This document shows, one piece after another, positions 1 to 9,410 of a DNA stretch of 64,000 bases. Origin of the DNA: Geobacter sp. (GTDB lineage: Bacteria; Desulfobacterota; Desulfuromonadia; Geobacterales; DSM-12255). The position numbers were made by a program, and so were the translations under genes. Numbering within the stretch: position 1 is the stretch's first letter; each line of letters begins with the position of its first letter. The stretch covers positions 25,241 to 89,240 of the forward strand of contig VFJK01000016.1 of assembly GCA_009886125.1 (NCBI GenBank), written 5' to 3'. The notes under the pieces were generated by a model, which did not search any database, was not told the origin of the DNA, and was given only the letters and a program-made list of their open reading frames with translations.

Positions 1-12
1 AAGGATTTTACC

Positions 13-594
13 ATGCGTCACCTTACATTCGCCTTATTACTGATTCTGCTTGCCGGTTGCGCAGCCAAACCAGCAACGCAGGCCTTTAAAACGTTTGCCG
101 ACAAGCAGAACTGGGTACTCGTTGAAGATCTTCCCTACTCTATCGGCGATACCGGCGTCACGATCATCGTCCCTGCCGGCTTTGTAACGGACTTTGCAAG
201 CATTCCTCACCCCCTGTGGTGGTGGCATTCTCCCCAGGACAATCAGATCAAGGCCGCTGTTGTCCACGACTACCTGTACTGGGTACAGGTATGCACACGC
301 AAACAGGCTGACAATATCCTGAATATTGCCATGCAGGAGAGCGACGTCCCTCTGGCGAAACGAAATGCTCTGTACGTCGCAGTCCGCAAAGAGAGCGGCG
401 AAGCATGGGAGATGAATCAGACCGAACGTTTCAGAGGTCTTATCCACATCATCCCAAAACAGAAACTGAATTTTCCTCCGGACGCTTTATGGGCTGATTA
501 CCGCAAAAGCCTTATCAGGGCAGGAGTCACGGACCCCGAATCCCGTACATCAGCAGACTTCTGCTCGCTCGGGAATACGACAAACCTGCCGTAG
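13..594 (+). CDS. DUF1353-family lipoprotein
   Basis: Lipobox LLAGCAA; DUF1353-like VPAGFVTDFASIP and AAVVHDYLYW motifs. Confidence 0.75.
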   Translation: MRHLTFALLLILLAGCAAKPATQAFKTFADKQNWVLVEDLPYSIGDTGVTIIVPAGFVTDFASIPHPLWWWHSPQDNQIKAAVVHDYLYWVQVCTRKQADNILNIAMQESDVPLAKRNALYVAVRKESGEAWEMNQTERFRGLIHIIPKQKLNFPPDALWADYRKSLIRAGVTDPESRTSADFCSLGNTTNLP

Positions 595-656
595 GAGTCT
601 GTCGGACTTAGAATAAAGATTCTGACGTACCGATGAGCGGATAATGGAGAAGCAGT

Positions 657-1025
657 ATGGAAAACACCTTGAAAGGGAAAACCGGCCTGAGGAGAATCCT
701 GAACGCACTGAACTACTCCCTGTCCGGCCTTTGCGAAGCCTTTCGCAATGAAGCTGCGTTTCGGCAGGAGCTCCTGCTGGCTGTCATACTGATCCCGGTT
801 GCGCTCATAAGCGGAAAGTCAGGCGGTGAAAAAGCGCTCCTTGTCGGCTCTGTCATGCTGGTGATCATTGTGGAGCTTATGAACTCTGCAGTCGAGAACC
901 TCACCGACCGCGTTTCACTTGAGATCCATCCACTTGCCAAGAGGGCAAAAGACCTGGGGAGCGCGGCAGTTCTTATCTCTCTCCTCTCCCTGGCTCTGGT
1001 CTGGGCGCTGATTTTTCTGGGTTAG
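657..1025 (+). CDS. dgkA: Diacylglycerol kinase
   Basis: FRNEAAFRQELLL, ELMNSAVENLTDRV, HPLAKRAKDLGSAAV motifs; 122 aa membrane protein. Confidence 0.92.
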   Translation: MENTLKGKTGLRRILNALNYSLSGLCEAFRNEAAFRQELLLAVILIPVALISGKSGGEKALLVGSVMLVIIVELMNSAVENLTDRVSLEIHPLAKRAKDLGSAAVLISLLSLALVWALIFLG

Positions 1026-1040
1026 GAAGAGACACGATCT

Positions 1041-1823
1041 ATGCTGTTTATCCTGAAAAAATGCATAAGCGCCGTCCTGCTGCCGCCCGGCATGTTCATC
1101 CTGATCCTGCTGATCGCGGCATGGTGGCTCAGACGGACGCGACGCTCATTTGCCGCCTGCTACTGCCTCCTGTTAGCCCTGCTGATCTGGGTACTCTCAA
1201 CAGCAGTGATGGCTGGAGCGCTCATCAGCCGACTGGAACAGGGTCTTGCCATCCCTTTCCGTCCGCAGGGAGATGTTATCGTCCTCCTGGGAGGCGGAGT
1301 CATCGATAAAGTCCCCGATCTGACCGGCAGCGGCGCACCATCCGACGGGATGATGACCCGCATGGTCACGGCGATCCGCCTGCAGCGACAACTGGACGTG
1401 CCGATCCTGGTTTCCGGCGGTGTCGTCTATGCCGGTCGATCTGCAGAGTCGCCGGTCGTCCGTCGCTTCCTGCTTGATCTCGGGGTTCCGGCCCGGCAGA
1501 TACTTGTCGAGGATAAAAGCCGCGACACTGTCGAAAACGCCCGTTTCTGCAAGGTGCTCCTGCAACAGCACCACTTCCGGCAGCCGCTGCTGGTCACCTC
1601 CGCCTTTCACATGCGCCGCTCGCTGGCAGCATTCCGCAGGGAAGGCATTGCCGTAACAGCGGTTCCGGCCAGCTTCAGCACAACGCCGGAAAGAACGACC
1701 ATCTGGGCCGACCTGCTGCCGGAAGCCGCTGCACTTCACGAAACCGCAACCGCTCTGCGGGAATATCTCGGGCTTCTCTATAACCATTTCAGCGAGAAAA
1801 GGAGCCCTCCGGGCATACGGTGA
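1041..1823 (+). CDS. YdcF/ElyC-type DUF218 membrane protein
   Basis: DVIVLLGGGV, LVSGG, DTVENA, LLVTSAFHMRRS motifs. Confidence 0.85.
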   Translation: MLFILKKCISAVLLPPGMFILILLIAAWWLRRTRRSFAACYCLLLALLIWVLSTAVMAGALISRLEQGLAIPFRPQGDVIVLLGGGVIDKVPDLTGSGAPSDGMMTRMVTAIRLQRQLDVPILVSGGVVYAGRSAESPVVRRFLLDLGVPARQILVEDKSRDTVENARFCKVLLQQHHFRQPLLVTSAFHMRRSLAAFRREGIAVTAVPASFSTTPERTTIWADLLPEAAALHETATALREYLGLLYNHFSEKRSPPGIR

Positions 1824-1949
1824 GATTAAAAAGAACTTCAGCTTGCCGGTTTATTTTCTGACGTACCTGTGGTAAACAGTATCCTACCTGAAACTCCGGG
1901 TCAGATCCTGCTGTATGAGCCGAAGAATTTTAGCGCCAAGGGAGGTGCC

Positions 1950-2495
1950 ATGGAAAATCGAGCGACCAGTAACGAGGATAAACGGGGCACCCCGCGGGTG
2001 AAGAAACTCTTCATGATCGCCTACCTCCCGAAGGATGACGGTCCGTCACGCACACCGGTCTCGCTTGGCCGCACTGTCGACATCAGTCCCTCCGGTGTCG
2101 GGATGGAGATCTACAAGGAAATCGCCGTTGGTACGGTTATGGAGATGGAGATCGACCTGGAGGCTGTCCCGCTTTCGGCTCTGGGGAAAGTCGTCCGTGT
2201 CGACCCGCTTGAAAACGGCAACTTTCACATCGGGATCAGTTTCGATGATCAACAGGAGCTGTTGCAGACAAGGATAGCACTGTCCGAGATATCAGCTCTC
2301 CGTCAGCAGGTGGAACTGCTGGAAAGAGTCATGACAAAGCTGGCGAGAACCGGCTGGCCATGGGATGAGCATGGTAGGCCCAACGAGATTCTCCGCTGCT
2401 GCAAGGATGGCTTTGCCCCTGCCATGCTTGAAGCAAAGAAGCTGCTGGGCCGGACACATCAGAGCATTGCCGACCTGAAAGAGCCGAAGTCCTGA
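1950..2495 (+). CDS. PilZ-domain protein
   Basis: RxxxR-like N-terminus and DISPSGVGM PilZ signature; ATG at 1950 preceded by GGAGG. Confidence 0.75.
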   Translation: MENRATSNEDKRGTPRVKKLFMIAYLPKDDGPSRTPVSLGRTVDISPSGVGMEIYKEIAVGTVMEMEIDLEAVPLSALGKVVRVDPLENGNFHIGISFDDQQELLQTRIALSEISALRQQVELLERVMTKLARTGWPWDEHGRPNEILRCCKDGFAPAMLEAKKLLGRTHQSIADLKEPKS

Positions 2496-2519
2496 CATGA
2501 CGAGAAGCATCTGTAGCAT

Positions 2520-3083
2520 ATGAATGGACTGAAATATCTGGCAGGATATTCTGAAAAGCTGACCGGCCAGGTGGAACTACTCCTCGCAGAAAACAGGCTT
2601 GCCGGTTTCCTGCTGGGGAAATACCCGACGACGCACGAGATCAGGACAGACAGGGCACTCTACGAATTTACCCTGGAGATCAAGACCGAATTCCTCCGCA
2701 ATGCCCAGCCGCTCAGCCGGGTCACCTATGACGGTAAAATCAATGTGATCAATAATGCCCTCGGCCTGCATACCTTTATTTCAAGGGTGCAGGGGGGAAG
2801 ACTCAAAGCCAAGAACGAAATAAGGATCGCCGCTGTCTTCAGGCAGGCACCGCTCCAGTTCTTGCGAATGATCGTCGTGCACGAACTGGCACATCTGAAA
2901 GAGCGGGAACATAACAAGGCCTTTTACCGGCTCTGTGAGTATATGGAACCGGCTTACCACCAGCTGGAGTTCGATGCGCGTATCTACCTGACCCAGCTGG
3001 AACTTGCCGGGCCGCTTTACCGGGAAAACAGCGAAATGACAGATGAGGATGGAAAGAGCCCGACTGATCCGGTGCCTGCATGA
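2520..3083 (+). CDS. YgjP-like metal-dependent hydrolase / M48-type
   Basis: HELAHLKEREHNKAFY zinc-protease-like motif. Confidence 0.7.
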   Translation: MNGLKYLAGYSEKLTGQVELLLAENRLAGFLLGKYPTTHEIRTDRALYEFTLEIKTEFLRNAQPLSRVTYDGKINVINNALGLHTFISRVQGGRLKAKNEIRIAAVFRQAPLQFLRMIVVHELAHLKEREHNKAFYRLCEYMEPAYHQLEFDARIYLTQLELAGPLYRENSEMTDEDGKSPTDPVPA

Positions 3084-3652
3084 CGAGGAATGAATCACTG
3101 GACAGGTGTGCCCTGTTCAGTGATGTCAGTGTGAACCCGAAGCAGCGGCTCGGCATCGGCAGCTGCCTGCTGTTACCGCAACAGTTCCTGGACGACCCTC
3201 AGTACGATCCTGATCCGGCAGGACTCTCAGCGCAGCTCTGCTTCAGAAGATTCACGGACACATCTTCGACAAAACTTGAACTGCAGACAATTTTGTGGGG
3301 AGTTGAGCTTTTCCGGTCTCAGCTGACAGAGGCGGTTCGCGGCGCACTGCAGCTGTACACCGACTCCCAGGCTGTTACCGGACTTCCCGGACGAAGGCTG
3401 CACCTGGAAAGATGTAACTACTGCGGCGGAAGATCCGGAAAGCCGCTGGCCAACGCCTCCCTGTATGTCGACTTTTTCGCTGCCAGCGACGAACTCGGTT
3501 TCGAGATTTTCAAGGTGGCCGGGCACTCCCGCACATCCTCCCGCGACACTGTCCAGCGGATCTTCTCGATTGTCGATCGGGGCGCGCGCAGAGCGCTGAA
3601 GCTCTGGCTGGCTGAAAAACCGGATGATGGGTCAGACAGCAGGGACCTGTAG
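3080..3652 (+). CDS. RNase H-like protein
   Basis: Spaced acidic residues LFSD, TKLELQ, LYTDSQA and SIVDRGARRA in an RNase H-like arrangement; overlaps the upstream stop. Confidence 0.5.
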   Translation: MTRNESLDRCALFSDVSVNPKQRLGIGSCLLLPQQFLDDPQYDPDPAGLSAQLCFRRFTDTSSTKLELQTILWGVELFRSQLTEAVRGALQLYTDSQAVTGLPGRRLHLERCNYCGGRSGKPLANASLYVDFFAASDELGFEIFKVAGHSRTSSRDTVQRIFSIVDRGARRALKLWLAEKPDDGSDSRDL

Positions 3653-3693
3653 CAGCAACATGTTCGGAGATGACTGCTCCCCTTTAAATATTT

Positions 3694-4065
3694 TCAGGGC
3701 TTCCGTATGGCAAAGTCGTGATTATGACCGGTAATGCTGCTTGAACTGATTGTATCGGTTCTTCCTGCGTTGATATCGTTGATCTGCGCCGCGGTGAGGG
3801 TAACCGAATGTGAATGAGCCAGCACCACGGTAGAAGTATACGTCACCTGCCCGCCGGCGAGCAGATCGGCCCCCCTGACGGTGATGTCATGCGTGTGGCC
3901 ACTGGTTGTTGTTGAAGTCACCAGGAAATCCCCTGATGCAGTTACGACAGGGGATGAACTTCCACCACCGCCGCAGCCGCCAAGAAAAACAGCCAGTGGC
4001 AGGACGAGTGCCGCGCTGCCAGTCAGTATCAAAAATTCACGTCTCTTCATCTCATTTGTGTTCAT
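3694..4065 (-). CDS. Putative secreted lipoprotein with three HxH motifs
   Basis: KRREF N-terminus, hydrophobic segment and LGGCGGGG lipobox; repeats GHTHD, AHSHS, GHNHD. Confidence 0.6.
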   Translation of the reverse strand: MNTNEMKRREFLILTGSAALVLPLAVFLGGCGGGGSSSPVVTASGDFLVTSTTTSGHTHDITVRGADLLAGGQVTYTSTVVLAHSHSVTLTAAQINDINAGRTDTISSSSITGHNHDFAIRKP

Positions 4066-4105
4066 AGCTCCTCCTTTGGCTTGAAACTACCATTTGACCA
4101 GCATT

Positions 4106-4450
4106 TCAGGCAAAGAACTCGTCATCGATGATAGTCATGATCCCTTCCGGGGTAAAGGGATAGAACGTCTTCTTCTCGCTGCCGTCACTGTCCTGCCAGT
4201 CCCATTCGATAACCTCGCTCTCGCCCTTCTTCACCCGCACCAGCTTGTCCGGATCCAGTTCGATGAGGATCTGCCACATCTGCTCCATGTCGAGCAGTTC
4301 AAATCCCTTGATCTCTTCTTCGTGACCCTGCTTACGGATGAAACGGTCGATCAGGTCATAGTCAACGAATGTCTGCCCGGTTTCCCAGGACTTGATAAAG
4401 AACTGCTCTTCCCCGCGTTGCGCTTCTATCCTGTCGATGAGTTCACTCAT
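4106..4450 (-). CDS. Conserved hypothetical protein
   Basis: ORF with soluble acidic composition; start taken at MSELIDRIEAQ. Confidence 0.55.
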   Translation of the reverse strand: MSELIDRIEAQRGEEQFFIKSWETGQTFVDYDLIDRFIRKQGHEEEIKGFELLDMEQMWQILIELDPDKLVRVKKGESEVIEWDWQDSDGSEKKTFYPFTPEGIMTIIDDEFFA

Positions 4451-4647
4451 GATCCTGATACCCCCTGGCTCGATAGTTGACCGCGCTCTTGAGAACTCTG
4501 CGCGCAAGGTTATATTTTAGCATCGGCTGTCAACATATCAAGTTAAGAGTAGCAGCGGAGGTAACGTCTGTGTCTAACTGTCGGCTATCTGCGGAGCTGT
4601 TCGGCTTTTCTCTTGTTTACCGGCTCGCCCGAAGCTAAACTCACCCC

Positions 4648-5868
4648 ATGTCAACCGTTCTCACAACCGGCTACCGGCGCTATGCGCTTGCCCTTTTTCT
4701 GGCGGTCAACCTGCTGAACTACATCGACCGACAGGTCCTGTATGCGGTCTTCCCGCTGGTCAAGGAGTCGCTTCGGGTCTCCGACACCTCGCTCGGGCTT
4801 TTGGGCAGCGCCTTTATGGTCGTCTACATGTGCGCAGCTCCGATCTTCGGCTGGATCGGAGACAGAGGGAGCAAAGTCCGTCTTGCTGCAGGCGGTCTCG
4901 GAGTTTGGAGCCTGTCAACCATGCTCGCAGGTGTGACGACCGGCTACAGTCAACTGCTCGGGGCCCGTTCACTGGTCGGCATCGGTGAGGCCAGCTTCGG
5001 AACAGTCGCGCCGGGGATCATTTCAGACTATTTCCCGAAAGAACGGAGGGGCAGGATCCTCTCCAGGTTTTACCTTGCGATACCGGTCGGTAGCGCTCTC
5101 GGCTATCTGCTTGGGGGAGTCATCGGCCAGCATTTCGGTTGGCATACCGCTTTTCTGATGGTCGGTGCACCGGGACTTCTGCTCGTAATCCCGATGGCTC
5201 TCTTGAAAACCGTTGACCTGCCCGAAAAAGATAGCCAGCGCTCGACCGGTTACTCAGCGCTCCTGAAAAACCGCTCTTTTGTTCTCAACACACTTGCCAT
5301 GACTGCTATGACCTTTGCCATGGGCGGCATGGCGCAGTGGATACCGACGTTCCTGAACCGTGTTCACGGACTGAGCGTCGCACGGGGGAATCTGCTTTTC
5401 GGCGGACTTACCGTTGTCGCCGGGATCATCGGGACACTTCTGGGCGGTTGGCTTGGAGACCATTTTCAGAAAAAACGCCCGGACGGCTACCTTCTGGTTT
5501 CCGGCTGGGGCTTTATCCTTGGTATACCGGCGATGCTTCTCGCCCTGACAGCTCCGGACCTGCAGAGCGCACTTTCCGGGATGTTTCTGGCCGAGCTCTG
5601 TCTCTTTCTGAATACCGGGCCGCTCAATACGGTCATTGTGAATGTGACCCGACACGACATCCGGGCAATGGCGTTCGCCGCAAACATCTTTGTCATTCAT
5701 GCACTGGGGGATGCGATATCCCCGGCATTCATAGGCTTTCTTTCCGACCGGTGGGGGCTTGGCAATGCACTCCTTTCTACAGTCGCGGCAATAATGCTCG
5801 CAGCACTTTTCTGTTTTATCTGCGCACGGAAAATCTCCGGTGATCTGGAGGCTGACAATCAGAGCTGA
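4648..5868 (+). CDS. MFS transporter
   Basis: NYIDRQ, GWIGDRGSKV and multiple TM segments. Confidence 0.88.
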   Translation: MSTVLTTGYRRYALALFLAVNLLNYIDRQVLYAVFPLVKESLRVSDTSLGLLGSAFMVVYMCAAPIFGWIGDRGSKVRLAAGGLGVWSLSTMLAGVTTGYSQLLGARSLVGIGEASFGTVAPGIISDYFPKERRGRILSRFYLAIPVGSALGYLLGGVIGQHFGWHTAFLMVGAPGLLLVIPMALLKTVDLPEKDSQRSTGYSALLKNRSFVLNTLAMTAMTFAMGGMAQWIPTFLNRVHGLSVARGNLLFGGLTVVAGIIGTLLGGWLGDHFQKKRPDGYLLVSGWGFILGIPAMLLALTAPDLQSALSGMFLAELCLFLNTGPLNTVIVNVTRHDIRAMAFAANIFVIHALGDAISPAFIGFLSDRWGLGNALLSTVAAIMLAALFCFICARKISGDLEADNQS

Positions 5869-5916
5869 TAATATTCTTTACAATCCACGCCCTGTTGCAG
5901 TATATTTCGTCTTTCT

Positions 5917-6007
5917 GGAGAGATGTCCGAGCGGCTGAAGGAGCACGCCTGGAAAGCGTGTGTATGTTAATAGCGTACCGAGGGTTCGAATCCCTCTCTC
6001 TCCGCCA
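5917..6007 (+). tRNA. tRNA-Ser(GGA)
   Basis: Acceptor GGAGAGA/TCTCTCC, anticodon loop CTGGAAA, long variable arm, GGTTCGAATCC T arm, encoded CCA. Confidence 0.95.
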
Positions 6008-6118
6008 GTAAAAATTCCATTGTAGTCCGATGTAGTACGAAACCCACTAGAAATAGTGGGTTTTTTATTTTTATTAGTCCGATAGCGTGCTATGATTACC
6101 ATCAACATCCAGTGTAAA

Positions 6119-6167
6119 TGGGGGTATTCCTGGGGGTATTTTATATCCCCTGACAAGAATACCCCCA
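6119..6167. promoter_or_regulatory. Putative integrase arm-type sites, left end
   Basis: Direct repeat TGGGGGTATTCC/TGGGGGTATTTT plus inverted copy AATACCCCCA; similar pair at 28049-28070. Confidence 0.6.
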
Positions 6168-6180
6168 ACCACTCACTTTA

Positions 6181-7407
6181 TTGGAGGTTGTCATGGCACT
6201 AACGGATATGCAGGTACGCACGGCGAAGCCTACGGAGAAGTCATATAAATTGACTGACTCTGGCGGGCTTTTTCTTTTTGTCAGCCCTTCGGGCGGAAAG
6301 TTGTGGCGAATGAAATACAGGGTTGCTGGCAAAGAAAAGCTTCTGTCATTTGGCATGTATCCAGATATTTCACTAGCTGAGGCACGTGAACAAAGGGACG
6401 CTGCCAGAAAACAGATCGCTAACGGTATTGACCCCAGCGAAGTCCGCAAGGCAAAGAAAGAAGCGCAGACAGAACAAGAGACGACTTTTGAAGTTGTGGC
6501 CCGAGAATGGTTTTCCAGAAAAGAACCCGAGTGGAGCCCAGGCCATGCCGTTACTGTCAAAAGCAGATTAATTCGTGACGTCTATCCGGTTATCGGCAAT
6601 AGAGTCATAACCGAGATCAAAGCCCCGGAGATTCTGGCAATGCTTCAGAAGATCGAAGCCCGTGGGAATTTTGAAACCGCATACAGGATCAAGGTTATCT
6701 GCGGGCAAGTTTTTCAATATGCAGGACAAACGGGGCGGACTGAAATAGATCCCACCAGGATGTTAAAGGGTGCTTTGGCAAAACGCAAAGAGAAGCACCA
6801 TGCCGCAATCACTGACCCTAAAGAAGTTGCGAAGCTACTCAGAGATATCGACGCATACGGAGGGAGTTTTATCGTCAAGTGTGCTCTTCAGCTTGCGCCA
6901 TTAGTATTCGTTCGGCCTGGAGAACTTCAGAAAGCCGAATGGGCTGAATTCGATCTTGATTCTGCAGAATGGAATATCCCGGCTGAAAGGATGAAGATGA
7001 AACAGGCTCATCTTGTTCCGCTCTCTTCTCAGGCCGTCAAAATTCTTAAGGCACTCCACGAGGTGACAGGTGACTGTAAATATGTTTTTACGAATTATCG
7101 AACACATACAAGGCCGATGAGTGATGTTGCCATGCTTGCCGCGTTACGCAGTATGGGGTATGACAAGGACACCATGACAACTCACGGCTTCAGAGCTATG
7201 GCGAGAACAATCACGGAAGAAGTCTTACATGTGCCGTATGAATTGATTGAGCATCAACTTGCTCATACTGTGCGCGATCCGAATGGTCGGGCATATAATC
7301 GCACGACACACCTTGAGGCTCGTAAGGCAATGATGCAAAGATGGTCTAACTACCTCTATGACCTTAAAAGCGTCGCAAAGGTCATTCCTATTAGCAAAAG
7401 TGCGTAA
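6181..7407 (+). CDS. P4-type tyrosine integrase
   Basis: MALTDMQVRTAKPTEKSYKLTDSGGLFLFVSPSGGKLWR N-terminal domain; TTHGFRAMART and HQLAHTV catalytic boxes; adjacent to tRNA-Ser. Confidence 0.95.
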   Translation: MEVVMALTDMQVRTAKPTEKSYKLTDSGGLFLFVSPSGGKLWRMKYRVAGKEKLLSFGMYPDISLAEAREQRDAARKQIANGIDPSEVRKAKKEAQTEQETTFEVVAREWFSRKEPEWSPGHAVTVKSRLIRDVYPVIGNRVITEIKAPEILAMLQKIEARGNFETAYRIKVICGQVFQYAGQTGRTEIDPTRMLKGALAKRKEKHHAAITDPKEVAKLLRDIDAYGGSFIVKCALQLAPLVFVRPGELQKAEWAEFDLDSAEWNIPAERMKMKQAHLVPLSSQAVKILKALHEVTGDCKYVFTNYRTHTRPMSDVAMLAALRSMGYDKDTMTTHGFRAMARTITEEVLHVPYELIEHQLAHTVRDPNGRAYNRTTHLEARKAMMQRWSNYLYDLKSVAKVIPISKSA

Positions 7408-7420
7408 GATTTAGTTGTAT

Positions 7421-7491
7421 CGTCTGGCAAGTATTCAGACAGTTTTGTTGCATCGTCTGGCAAGTAATGAAGTAGTTTTTATGCTTCGTCT
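7421..7491. repeat. 33-bp phased repeat array, copy set 1
   Basis: CGTCT at 7421, 7454 and 7487 within TTGYATCGTCTGGCAAGTA context (third copy degenerate). Confidence 0.7.
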
Positions 7492-7521
7492 ATACAACTA
7501 TCTGTTATCGTTAAATATTTA

Positions 7522-7549
7522 TTGACAATCTATGTAGGCCTGATACAAT
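7522..7549 (+). promoter_or_regulatory. Putative sigma70 promoter upstream of alpA-like gene
   Basis: TTGACA-N16-TACAAT. Confidence 0.55.
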
Positions 7550-7688
7550 CCTACTCAGAACTTAAGAGACAATAAGTTTTAACTAGCAAGTGAATAGCCT
7601 CACTATGCATCCAGGGACGGTAAGAAGTATGTCTGGGTGTATTGTGGGGCTTTTTTGTTGCTGGGGAATTCAAGTGGAGGGCTTAACC

Positions 7689-7859
7689 ATGGCCAAAATG
7701 TTGAGATTGAAACAAGTGTTGGAAATTATCCCCGTCAAGAAAAGCACGATCTACAAATGGATTCAGGAAGGCAAGTTTCCGGAACCATTGCGGCCTTCTT
7801 CCCGCTGTTCGCTATGGAGTTCCGATTCTGTTGAACAGTTTATGAATAACGCATTCTGA
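7689..7859 (+). CDS. AlpA-family HTH regulator
   Basis: LRLKQVLEIIPVKKSTIYKWIQEGKFPEPLRP; ATG at 7689 in frame. Confidence 0.85.
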   Translation: MAKMLRLKQVLEIIPVKKSTIYKWIQEGKFPEPLRPSSRCSLWSSDSVEQFMNNAF

Positions 7860-8145
7860 TAATCTCCGTTTAAATTTTGTCTCTATCTGCGGGCGGCTAG
7901 ATACGCTGGCGCAGATAGAAGTTAGCCGCTACCAGGGAACTCGACAGAGCGGCACCGTGGGGCAATTTCAGAACGGGTCGAGGGCGGTCTTGCAGATCGT
8001 TATAGTCTGAAAGAACCAGAATCACTGCAAGGGGTATTCTGGCCTCAGGTGGATACACTTATTTTGAGGAACAAGCCGTCACTCTATTTTTACAAATGGG
8101 GTTGGGGGCTTTGTTCCTAGGTGGACCTGAAAGAAAGATTGAAAG

Positions 8146-8200
8146 TTTTTACGAGCCCAAAGGGCAAGTGAGATTTACGAAGCCCGAAGGGCGAGTGGGG
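8146..8200 (+). repeat. Tandem GCCC/GGGC hairpins
   Basis: TTTACGAGCCCAAAGGGCAAGTG and TTTACGAAGCCCGAAGGGCGAGTG. Confidence 0.5.
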
Positions 8201-8231
8201 CTTGTTGCCCCTTGAAACAAATGGAGGAAGC

Positions 8232-8711
8232 ATGAACCCTGCAGAGGCAACCATCGACTGTAATCATTATCCCAAGAGAAACGTCCTCTCTTTGGAGCAA
8301 CTATGGAAAGACAAGAGAAGCTCAAATCAACAATTCCAGAAGGAATTTACGCAGAAGGATCGAGGCATGCTCAGGCACTTTATCAGATTTGTAGCTCCCC
8401 ATGATCCGTATGCTGTTATGGGAACTGTGCTCAAGAACTGGTCTCAATATGCTGATAGCGTTAGATATACAGCGGGGCTTTGCGGAGTTCCATCTCAACC
8501 ATCAATCCCGTTCTTACTCAAATACTGCGAGCAGGCGGTCAATTATCATTTGCATCAGGCTAAATATACTATGAGATCAGTCGTTAATCTGACAACCCCG
8601 CCAAAACCAGTGTTAATGGAAGAAGCGGAGTTCGAGGGGCAAATCACTCTTGAAGAAATAGAGGCTCTTGAAGCACAATGGGCTCTTGGAAAGGAGTTGG
8701 AATATGAATGA
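8232..8711 (+). CDS. Hypothetical island protein
   Basis: Intact ORF, ATG at 8232 preceded by GGAGG. Confidence 0.5.
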   Translation: MNPAEATIDCNHYPKRNVLSLEQLWKDKRSSNQQFQKEFTQKDRGMLRHFIRFVAPHDPYAVMGTVLKNWSQYADSVRYTAGLCGVPSQPSIPFLLKYCEQAVNYHLHQAKYTMRSVVNLTTPPKPVLMEEAEFEGQITLEEIEALEAQWALGKELEYE

Positions 8712-8898
8712 CTTCGCGGACAGCTCTATCAAACACAAATCGAAGGGAAGTGCGGGCAAAAATCACAGGGGCTAACTATCGGAATGGAGATGTTCTTTAG
8801 GCACATAAATTCAAAAGCGAAAAAACCGTTAAAGATAAGTCCGGTTAGATTTGAACGCTTTCTGAAGCATATAGACGAATACTTGCAGAAGAATAATG

Positions 8899-9246
8899 CT
8901 AATGGCGGATAGCCTTGATTATCTTGTATACCAGCCTCAGTTCTTCCCTGCTTGCCCCTGAAATAGCACTTTCAATACCCCGAGGACTTGTTAGATCATT
9001 GTCATGATGAGCGAAGTCAAACAAATCTCGCAACTCGACTGCAAGAGAATCAGCAACATGCTCCAGGACAACCACCGATGGATAACACCCTCCAACCTCA
9101 ATGCGACTTAAATATTTGGGCTCGATTCCTACCCTTTCGGCAAGCTGATCCTGAGACAAGCCTGCCTGCTTTCTCAGCTCTTTAATCCTCGCACCCAACA
9201 ACTTTCTTCTTTCGTTCATCATTCCCCCCGCCGATTGAATCTTCAT
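8899..9246 (-). CDS. XRE-family HTH regulator
   Basis: IKELRKQAGLSQDQLAERVGIEPKYLSRIEVG. Confidence 0.88.
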   Translation of the reverse strand: MKIQSAGGMMNERRKLLGARIKELRKQAGLSQDQLAERVGIEPKYLSRIEVGGCYPSVVVLEHVADSLAVELRDLFDFAHHDNDLTSPRGIESAISGASREELRLVYKIIKAIRH

Positions 9247-9410
9247 TCTTTCAGGAGGTTTTATGAACGCATGGTCAAGTAGATTAGCTTGACTTTATCT
9301 CATTGAACGTTAGAATTGTCGCCCTGTGCGTTTGTATTTTGATAAATATTCCGCTTGACAATATCCCCTGGCACTTGTCATTGGGATAACCTTTTCGAGG
9401 GAGGACACTA

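Noticed and set aside
5878-6168. 96-aa minus ORF (GGERGIRTLGTLLTYTRFPGVLLQPLGHLS...)
   Set aside because: Antisense translation of tRNA-Ser(GGA); a well-known type of spurious ORF.
8146-8200. Possible CRISPR-like repeat
   Set aside because: Only two units, internally palindromic and without spacer structure; no CRISPR array or cas gene seen in the window.
8784-8912. 42-aa ORF MEMFFRHINSKAKKPLKISPVRFERFLKHIDEYLQKNNANGG
   Set aside because: Possible but short, weak RBS and overlaps the 3' end of the XRE gene; not supported enough to call.
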